Positions 56,956-64,000 of a stretch of 64,000 nucleotides of DNA are shown here, piece after piece; position 1 is the stretch's first letter, and every line of letters begins with the position of its first letter. A program made the position numbers and the translations under genes. The stretch is taken from positions 1 to 64,000 of the forward strand of contig NZ_LXYO01000034.1 of assembly GCF_001650915.1 (NCBI RefSeq), given 5' to 3'. The DNA comes from Marinobacter sp. EhC06 (lineage in GTDB: Bacteria; Pseudomonadota; Gammaproteobacteria; Pseudomonadales; Oleiphilaceae). Under the pieces are notes generated by a model. That model saw only the letters and a list, made by a program, of their open reading frames with translations. It made no database searches and was not told the origin of the DNA.

Positions 56956-59397
56956 ATGAACTCCAATTTAGAACATCATCTGCGACATCCGGTCGCCGAC
57001 TCGGAAGCCGGAGTCGAGCGATTCGTGTTCCGTCACCGAGCAATTCTCATCCTCACCTTCCTCTTACTGACTATATACCTTGCTGTTCAGGCTAGCCGGA
57101 TTGAGCCGGATGCCAGTTTTGAAAAGATGATTCCAACCAGCCATCCCTATGTGGAGAGTTATCTGGAACACAAGCAGGACCTGCAGGGCCTGGGCCAGGC
57201 CCTTCGGGTGGTGGTTTCAGCAAAACAAGGCGATATCTTCTCCCCGGATTTTCAGGAAACGCTGAGACAGGTCCACGAGGAAGTTTTTTACATCCCGGGT
57301 GTAGAAAGATCGGCACTGCGGTCGATCTGGTCACCGGCCATACGTTGGAACGAGGTGACTGAACAGGGCTTCACCGGTGGTCCCGTTGTGGGTCCAAGTT
57401 ACGATGGCTCAAAGGAGGAACTGGAAAACCTGAGATCTAATATACTCAAATCGGGTCAGGTTGGCGCATTGGTGGCCAACGATTTTCGTTCCGCAATGAT
57501 TTATGCCCCTCTCATGGAGCTCAACCCGGAGACCGGCGACGCCATCGATTACCAGGAACTGTCCAATCAACTTGAAGAGCGAATACGTGATAAGTTCCAG
57601 AGCGAGAATATAGGCATCCATATTACCGGTTTTGCCAAAGTCGTCGGTGACTTAATTGATGGCATTTATCTGGTAGCGATGTTCTTCGGCCTTGCACTGC
57701 TCATCACCCTCGTGCTGCTCTACGCTTATTCCCGTTGCCTCCGGAGCTCGTTGTCCATCCTTTTGTGCTCGGTTGTGGCGGTTGTATGGCAACTAGGGCT
57801 GCTAAAAACTCTCGGGTACGGACTGGACCCCTATTCAATCCTCATTCCATTTCTTGTATTTGCCATTGGGGTCAGTCATGGCGTACAAATTGTGAACGCC
57901 ATTGCCCATGAGATGTTTTTCGGCGCCGGCAAAGAACGTTCAGCACGGTTGGCTTTCCGCAACCTCTATATCGCAGGCATTATTGCTCTAGTCAGCGACG
58001 GAGTGGGCTTTGCCACCCTCATGGTTATTGATATTGCTGTGATTCAGGATCTGGCTATCGCCGCTAGTATCGGGGTTGCTGTGCTGATTCTTACCAATCT
58101 GATCCTCTTGCCGGTCATGATGTCCTATATCGGAATCGGCCAGGCTGCAATAAAACGTCAGCAGTCCAATGAGCGTAAGGACCACCATCCTGTTTGGCAC
58201 TTTCTTGCCTCGCTCACTAGGCCGTCCAGAGCCAAAGTAGCCCTTACAGCTGCAGTCATCCTCGCAGCCGGAGGCGTTTATCTTAGTCAGGACTTGAAGA
58301 TCGGCGATCTGGATGCCGGAGCACCGGAACTACGCCCGGACTCCCGCTATAATCGTGACAACGCATTCCTTACGGAGAACTACAGCACCAGTACAGATAT
58401 CTTTGTAGTTATGGTTCAAACCGCGAAGGATCAATGCTCTGATTACCAGGCACTGGACGTGATTGATCAATTACAGTGGCGACTAGAACAGCTCCCGGGC
58501 GTTCAATCGTCTCAGTCATTAGTTAATCATACCAAACAAATGATGGCAGGCTATAATGAGGGCTATATCAAGTGGCTCGCCCTCAACCGCAACCAACAAC
58601 TGCTCGATCAAGCTTCGATCAAGGCGGCTCCGGGTACGATTAACGCTGACTGCAGCCTGACGCCAGTATTCGTCTACCTAGACGACCACAAGGCGAAAAC
58701 CCTTGAGTCGGTGGTCGCTGAGGCAGAAGCGTTCAAATCGGAGTTCTCGGAGATCTATGGTATTGAAATCGAACTGGCGGCCGGGAATGCAGGCATTGAG
58801 GCGGCAACCAATATTGTTATCGCGAAAGCCCAATACTGGATGCTCGCGTGGGTTTACGGTGTCGTCGGTATTCTGTGTCTACTAACTTTCCGGTCATTGC
58901 GCACGGTACTTTGTATCCTTCTCCCTTTGGCCTTGACCTCACTTTTGTGCCAGGCCCTAATGGCGCAACTCGGTATTGGGGTGAAAGTCGCCACGTTGCC
59001 GGTCATTGCATTGGGTGTGGGAATCGGTGTGGACTACGGCATCTACATTTATAGCAAGCTGGAATATTTTCTCAAGCAAGGCCAGTCATTCCATGATGCG
59101 TACTTCAATACCTTAAGAACCACCGGCAAAGCTGTTGCTTTCACCGGGCTCACGCTGGGTATCGGGGTAGGAACCTGGGTGATGTCTCCCATTAAATTCC
59201 AAGCCGATATGGGGTTACTTCTGACATTCATGTTTGTGTGGAACATGATTGGCGCCCTGGTATTACTCCCGGCCCTGGCAACCTTGCTGAATAAACGCCC
59301 TGCTTCCCGCGAGGAATCTGGTGAAGCAGAAGACAGCAACGGATCTGCAGAGCCAACATCTGCCGGGGTTGACTCCAGACTGTCCATTTTGTCCTAG
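56956..59397 (+). CDS. MMPL/RND-family transporter
   Basis: An 813-aa inner-membrane transporter of the MMPL/SSD type. One helix near residues 27-45 is followed by a large periplasmic loop, five or six helices (about 225-400), a second helix and loop near 420-640, and a final helix bundle (about 635-780). The sterol-sensing-like helices carry GVSHGVQIVNAIAHE (about 305-320) and GVGIGVDYGIYIYS in the second half. The start has a GGGAG site. It completes the DUF1302, DUF1329, YCF48, MMPL set, which suggests movement of a hydrophobic compound across the envelope. Confidence 0.9.
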   Translation: MNSNLEHHLRHPVADSEAGVERFVFRHRAILILTFLLLTIYLAVQASRIEPDASFEKMIPTSHPYVESYLEHKQDLQGLGQALRVVVSAKQGDIFSPDFQETLRQVHEEVFYIPGVERSALRSIWSPAIRWNEVTEQGFTGGPVVGPSYDGSKEELENLRSNILKSGQVGALVANDFRSAMIYAPLMELNPETGDAIDYQELSNQLEERIRDKFQSENIGIHITGFAKVVGDLIDGIYLVAMFFGLALLITLVLLYAYSRCLRSSLSILLCSVVAVVWQLGLLKTLGYGLDPYSILIPFLVFAIGVSHGVQIVNAIAHEMFFGAGKERSARLAFRNLYIAGIIALVSDGVGFATLMVIDIAVIQDLAIAASIGVAVLILTNLILLPVMMSYIGIGQAAIKRQQSNERKDHHPVWHFLASLTRPSRAKVALTAAVILAAGGVYLSQDLKIGDLDAGAPELRPDSRYNRDNAFLTENYSTSTDIFVVMVQTAKDQCSDYQALDVIDQLQWRLEQLPGVQSSQSLVNHTKQMMAGYNEGYIKWLALNRNQQLLDQASIKAAPGTINADCSLTPVFVYLDDHKAKTLESVVAEAEAFKSEFSEIYGIEIELAAGNAGIEAATNIVIAKAQYWMLAWVYGVVGILCLLTFRSLRTVLCILLPLALTSLLCQALMAQLGIGVKVATLPVIALGVGIGVDYGIYIYSKLEYFLKQGQSFHDAYFNTLRTTGKAVAFTGLTLGIGVGTWVMSPIKFQADMGLLLTFMFVWNMIGALVLLPALATLLNKRPASREESGEAEDSNGSAEPTSAGVDSRLSILS

Positions 59398-59945
59398 CGC
59401 TTTCGATGGACGAACACTGTGAAGAGTTCAGCGCACCCAGTCGCTGAATTCCTTCGCATTACTACACATTAGGTCAAGGCAAAAGTAAGTAATGGGATGA
59501 ACTCATCCTCACCGGTATCTACGTGCCAAAATGGTGAGTGTGACCCTGATCCAGTGAGTGATACTCATTGCGAGGTAAAGCGCAATATAAAAGTATGCGT
59601 GGTCTAACCCACTCGAGAAGTGTCCAATTTCGGACAGTCAGATCCAGACATTTTTCTTTCGATTGAAGTTAACTAAGCAGAGCGAAACCATTGAATCGAG
59701 TACTTGAGGGCAGAGATCAGGCTGTCCGAGAAGAGCCACATCTAGCCAGACAAGTGTGTGCCAAAAGCCGGGGCAAATTGTGTAACTAGCTGTTTTGAAA
59801 GAACTTCTCTTGAGCTTTCGCCCGATCAGCAAGTTACTGACGAACAACGATTTAGACCCACTGCCCTCACTCCAAACCGATCCCAATCGGTGCACTCCGG
59901 AGGCAGAGGTCAGAGGTTCGAATCCTCTCGGTCGACGGGGGCTGG
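59398..59945. other. Intergenic scar region with tRNA fragment
   Basis: About 550 bases after the MMPL gene. The first 490 bases show nothing I can recognise; the minus-strand frame at 59638-59895 has no family pattern and overlaps the tRNA fragment. The tRNA-Arg 3' half at 59890-59936 is the only clear feature. Confidence 0.5.
59890..59936 (+). tRNA. 3' half of a tRNA-Arg(CCG), probable attachment-site scar
   Basis: Read against tRNA numbering this gives the anticodon loop CTCCGGA (59895-59901, anticodon CCG), stem GGCAG, variable AGGTC, T stem AGAGG with loop TTCGAAT and CCTCT (59912-59928), acceptor strand CGGTCGA and base C59936. The 5' half (D arm) is absent, the bases before the loop do not pair with the anticodon stem, and no CCA follows. 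It is a fragment and not a functional gene. Such 3' halves are left where a tyrosine-recombinase island has inserted into a tRNA gene. Confidence 0.65.
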
Positions 59946-60323
59946 TTACCCCGCCCGCTTTGCATCAAAGTAGCGTCGAGTTTCCATGAGGTGCTTCATG
60001 GAGCCTTGCGCCATAAAGTCTAGGGCTGACGTTCCAAAGAAGGGAGGCTCACTGGTTTCCAGTCGAACCCGACGATTGGCGCGTTCGGCCGTTGGATACA
60101 TGATCCTCAGGGATTCGTAGATGCCCAGGATGTAGCTGATGCGCTCCAGGGTATCCTGCGAGAGCGTTACGTGTGGCAACGTCTCATACTTGGCCAGCGT
60201 GCTCCGGGACACACCGCCGAGCAACTGCATCATCTCTTCCTCGGTGCAGTCCCATTCGCGACAGATACCAACGAAGCCTTTGAGAGCCACATGCCCTTTG
60301 GCTTTTTCATCATCGACGGTCAT
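59946..60323 (-). CDS. Xre/ParS/MbcA-type antitoxin-like protein without a RES toxin
   Basis: A 125-aa DUF2384-like protein with helix-turn-helix MQLLGGVSRSTLAKYE (about residues 32-47), LSQDTLERISYILGIYESL and a C-terminal FMAQGSMKHLMETRRYFDAKRAG resembling the tail of antitoxins that precede RES toxins. The expected toxin gene would lie directly downstream, but its stop is only about ten bases from the tRNA fragment and no RES gene follows. The toxin was probably lost at this junction. It starts inside the upstream gene's stop (TAATG, 1-base overlap), so the two are co-translated. Confidence 0.7.
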   Translation of the reverse strand: MTVDDEKAKGHVALKGFVGICREWDCTEEEMMQLLGGVSRSTLAKYETLPHVTLSQDTLERISYILGIYESLRIMYPTAERANRRVRLETSEPPFFGTSALDFMAQGSMKHLMETRRYFDAKRAG

Positions 60324-60562
60324 TATGTTCGCCCATCCTTGGGCTGCTCTCGATCCTCCATAAAATCGTCACTGACGCCTTCAGAATCGAAATACTCGTC
60401 CCAAACCGGATCGGTTGGCCGGTCATAGCGTTTGACGGAATCCCTGAGGCGTTCCAGTGGAGTGAGTTCCTGAGGCAACGGGTCAGCCAGTTCATCCGCA
60501 TGGGCCGTGTAGGCGTCGAGGCCGTCCAGGAGTTCTTTTTCGGTTGGGCGTTTGGTTTTCAT
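60323..60562 (-). CDS. Small acidic protein paired with the Xre-like gene
   Basis: A 79-aa, Asp/Glu-rich protein. I do not recognise a family with confidence. The C-terminal WDEYFDSEGVSDDFMEDREQP resembles the toxin-binding tails of some VapB/AbrB-type antitoxins, but no N-terminal DNA-binding fold is evident. Its stop overlaps the next gene's start (TAATG), so the pair is an operon. It may be part of a three-component or hybrid toxin-antitoxin unit. Confidence 0.6.
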   Translation of the reverse strand: MKTKRPTEKELLDGLDAYTAHADELADPLPQELTPLERLRDSVKRYDRPTDPVWDEYFDSEGVSDDFMEDREQPKDGRT

Positions 60563-60608
60563 GGCACACTCTCCGCAATCACAAGCAGGCCAACTCCGGG
60601 GCAGTGGG

Positions 60609-60881
60609 CTACAGATAGTATGACTTTACCACCCGAACGAAGCGAGCTACATAGCCGCACTCGCCCAATGGGGGCAGCCATTCGTCGGGGCCTTCGGCTC
60701 CCTTGCTCAGGCTCGCCTTGACCGGCAAAAGATTAACCGGATCATTGGCGATGGACCGGCGCTTCTGGCCAAGCCATTCTCTGGCTCCGCGATCCCAAAC
60801 CCAGGGCAGCGGCACAACATGTTTTGTGCCCTCAAGGAACAAGCTTTTGGTACACGGTATGGTCGCAAAGCGAACGTTCAA
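60609..60881 (-). pseudogene. HNH endonuclease (DUF1524-type) C-terminal remnant
   Basis: The frame reads KHVVPLPWVWDRGAREW, then RRSIANDPVNLLPVKASLSKG, EWLPPLGECGYVARF and VVKSYYL. This is the C-terminal pattern of DUF1524/HNH proteins (HxVPL, W, AND-NLL, KG, WLP, CxYV, VK-Y-L). The N-terminal part is missing: upstream of about 60840 the frame passes into repeat end E (60861-60880). It is a truncated gene. Confidence 0.65.
60861..60880 (+). repeat. Repeat end E (right-end motif of the boundary repeat family)
   Basis: The 20 bases are identical to those at 7023-7042. The copy lies just before the mer operon and is the point at which the HNH gene is broken. Confidence 0.6.
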
Positions 60882-60919
60882 ATTTTGGACAGTGCTCGCG
60901 TTGACCAGAGCCGGAGCGA

Positions 60920-62572
<1,653 letters not shown>

Positions 62573-62576
<4 letters not shown>

Positions 62577-62875
62577 TGCCCCTCCGGAGTCGCCTCTGAG
62601 GCCGTGGGAGTGGAGGGGTAACCAGCGTCGCTCGTGGCCTCGGTGAGCGCCTCTATGGAAGTGAGCGCATCGTTAAAGGTGACGACGGCTTCTCGATCAG
62701 GGTAGCTCACGGAAACTTGCGACACCCCTTCCACCTTACTTAAGGCCAACTTGACGGTGATCGGACACGCGGCACAGGTCATGTCAGGCACCGAGAGAGT
62801 TACTGTTTGAGACGCAGCCCAGGAGGACATGCTGAGCAAAGTGAGGAACATGGCAAGTACAAACTGTTTACGCAT
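62573..62875 (-). CDS. merP: Periplasmic mercury-binding protein MerP
   Basis: A 100-aa exported protein with a signal peptide (about residues 1-21, SSWAAS) and the heavy-metal motif DMTCAAC (C34 and C37) that captures Hg(II) for MerT. The fold segment ITVKLALSKVEGVSQVSVSYPDREAVVTF is canonical and the family's usual length is about 91, so the Thr/Glu-rich tail (STPTASEATPEGQ) is a small extension. It starts 15 bases after merT and its TAA stop overlaps the merF start region. Confidence 0.95.
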
Positions 62876-62890
62876 GAGAAAAATCTCCGT

Positions 62891-63247
62891 TTAGTAGAAT
62901 AGAGGCAAAATGTAAGGGAACACTAATGCGACCAGTACCAGAGCCGTAACTACCCAAAAGATCACCTTATAGGTCTTTCGGACTTGAGGGATCGCACACG
63001 TTTCACCGGGTGAGCATTGCTCTACAGGGCGATAGATTCGTCGCCAGGCAAAGAACATGGCGACGGTGGCCGCGCCAATGAACAGCGGTCGATAGGGCTC
63101 CAAAGCTGTCAGGTTGCCGATCCAGGCACCGGAAACGCCCAGAGTGATAAGTACCAATGGCCCGAGACAGCACGCCGAGGCGAGAAGTCCAGCCATGCCC
63201 CCGACAGCGAGAGAAGCACCTCCGGATTTAGATTTGAATTTCGACAT
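62891..63247 (-). CDS. merT: Mercuric transport protein MerT
   Basis: A 118-aa inner-membrane protein with three predicted helices. Cysteine pairs C26-C27 (ASACCLGP) in helix 1 and C78/C84 (EQCSPGETC) in the cytoplasmic loop relay Hg(II) from MerP to MerA. The ATG at 63247 fits the family length; the longer open frame would run back through the mer promoter and is rejected. It is the first gene of the operon, driven by the MerR-controlled promoter at 63285-63315. Confidence 0.95.
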   Translation of the reverse strand: MSKFKSKSGGASLAVGGMAGLLASACCLGPLVLITLGVSGAWIGNLTALEPYRPLFIGAATVAMFFAWRRIYRPVEQCSPGETCAIPQVRKTYKVIFWVVTALVLVALVFPYILPLFY

Positions 63248-63284
63248 GACGCTGACACCTGTTGCCCATGGACTCGATGCGATA

Positions 63285-63315
63285 AGGTTACTTCCGTAGT
63301 CAAGTACGGAGTCAA
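63285..63315 (-). promoter_or_regulatory. MerR-controlled promoter and operator of merTPFA
   Basis: On the minus strand the -35 TTGACT (63315-63310) and -10 TAACCT (63290-63285) are separated by the characteristic 19-base spacer. The spacer contains the dyad CCGTA-N6-TACGG (63294-63309), where MerR binds and untwists DNA in response to Hg(II). It matches the Tn21 mer operator closely. merR starts five bases beyond the -35 on the opposite strand. Confidence 0.92.
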
Positions 63316-63320
63316 GCAGT

Positions 63321-63755
63321 ATGTCGGTTAAAGCCAGTTCACTGACTATTGGCGGCTTGGCCAAGGCGGCCAATGTAAATGTCGAGACGATCCGCTATTA
63401 CCAGCGGCGAGGTCTGTTGTCGGAACCCAAACGACCTCTAGGTGGTATTCGACGCTACGGTTCCGCCGATATTGATCGGCTGACATTTGTTAAAACGGCG
63501 CAGCAGCTGGGTTTCAGTCTCGACGAGGTCGGCGACCTTTTAAGGTTGGAAGATGGCACTCACTGTCAGGAAGCCAGTGCGCTCGCCGAGCACAAGCTGA
63601 AGGATGTGCGTGAAAAGATCGAAAGGCTGGTCAAAATTGAGAAGGCTCTGAGCGACATGGTCAGTCAATGCCACGCACGGCCGGACAGCATCGCGTGCCC
63701 GCTCATTGCATCTCTACATGAGGGAGACATTGGAACAAAAAGCCAAAGGGATTAG
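63321..63755 (+). CDS. merR: Mercury-responsive regulator MerR
   Basis: A 144-aa MerR regulator, standard length. The winged helix is visible at [24 protein letters not shown] (residues about 8-31) and the mercury-binding cysteines are C82, C117 and C126, the positions known from Tn21 MerR (THCQEA and [13 protein letters not shown]). It is divergent from merT and should repress then activate merTPFA and repress its own gene. Confidence 0.97.
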   Translation: MSVKASSLTIGGLAKAANVNVETIRYYQRRGLLSEPKRPLGGIRRYGSADIDRLTFVKTAQQLGFSLDEVGDLLRLEDGTHCQEASALAEHKLKDVREKIERLVKIEKALSDMVSQCHARPDSIACPLIASLHEGDIGTKSQRD

Positions 63756-63842
63756 CTTCTGAACCAATCGACCTCTTGAGGCTCTACCCCGTCACTGCGG
63801 ACACTACGAAAAGATAGGCAGATTTATCGAACCGAGGTGCGC

Positions 63843-64000
63843 GAACGTTCGCTTTTGTTTAGCAGCAACCAAAGCTCCTCTGGCCGAGGAGGTTCATGAG
63901 AAGCACGATTTTCATGCTGTATGAAGTATCTGGTGAACCAGGCCAAGCCGCTGGCCAATAAGGCCATTGTTTCAGAAAGAGTTATTGAGGCTGGCTAGTT
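63843..64000 (+). repeat. Boundary repeat copy C (runs off the window)
   Basis: 158 bases aligned without gaps to copy B (40914-41071) with about six substitutions. It starts GAACGTTCGCTTTTG, preceded by GC so that the start contains the palindrome GCGAACGTTCGC. It follows the mer operon by about 90 bases. A 47-codon minus-strand frame (63967 to 63824) is open but its differences from copy B are mostly amino-acid-changing, so I do not call it a gene. Confidence 0.7.

Noticed and set aside
59638..59895. An 85-codon minus-strand open frame in the scar region
   Set aside because: No recognisable motif, and it runs into the tRNA fragment.

Overview
The window looks like an accessory region of a marine gammaproteobacterium, most like Marinobacter. 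This placement is inferred from gene content and style (short Tn21-type mer operon, DUF1302/DUF1329/YCF48/MMPL cluster, SphA-type porin with PQQ alcohol dehydrogenase, type I restriction with a YgjP-like protease) and not from any marker gene. There is no rRNA gene and no complete tRNA gene.

Layout. (1) 1-6.65 kb, defence and addiction: the 3' part of hsdS, hsdR, a YgjP-like metallopeptidase, an orphan DUF1778 antitoxin and a RES toxin with its Xre/ParS-type antitoxin. (2) 7.18-31.97 kb, a 25 kb catabolic block: four amidohydrolases (cytosine-deaminase-like, hydantoinase, and two ATZ/TRZ-like), an M20 carbamoylase/allantoate hydrolase-like enzyme, two amidases, three Asp/Glu/hydantoin racemase-superfamily proteins, DUF3830, a CMP/dCMP-type deaminase, a PuuE-like deacetylase, a GntR/FCD regulator, a NitT/TauT-type ABC importer and a complete Dpp-type ABC importer. 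Together these look like uptake, ring opening and deamidation of cyclic ureides or amides (hydantoin, pyrimidine or purine-derived). (3) 32.9-40.7 kb, alcohol oxidation: an AcoR-type sigma54 activator, a clear -24/-12 promoter, a SphA-type outer-membrane protein, a quinohemoprotein PQQ alcohol dehydrogenase, an aldehyde dehydrogenase and a LuxR-type response regulator. (4) 41.29-43.73 kb, an IS66-family element that abuts a truncated NmrA-like gene. (5) 44.4-59.4 kb, a hydrophobic-substrate module: acyl-CoA dehydrogenase, thiolase, CoA ligase, saccharopine-dehydrogenase-like protein, a MalT-type LuxR regulator, then DUF1302, DUF1329, YCF48 and MMPL/RND genes. The two operons share a CCATCC-N4-GGATGG operator candidate. 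(6) 59.9-60.9 kb, a scar zone: the 3' half of a tRNA-Arg(CCG), an orphan Xre/ParS-type antitoxin and an HNH endonuclease remnant. (7) 60.9-63.8 kb, a merR-merTPFA mercury resistance operon with a textbook MerR promoter.

A non-coding repeat family, always in the same orientation, sits at or near the edges of most of these modules (about 7.02, 32.5, 40.9, 60.86 and 63.84 kb). With the tRNA scar, the IS66 element and the gene fragments, it suggests an island assembled from modules. The most interesting leads are the cyclic-amide block, in which three enzymes lack canonical catalytic residues, the repeat-bounded modular layout, the two candidate regulator operators, and a merF whose start codon appears to be ATA.
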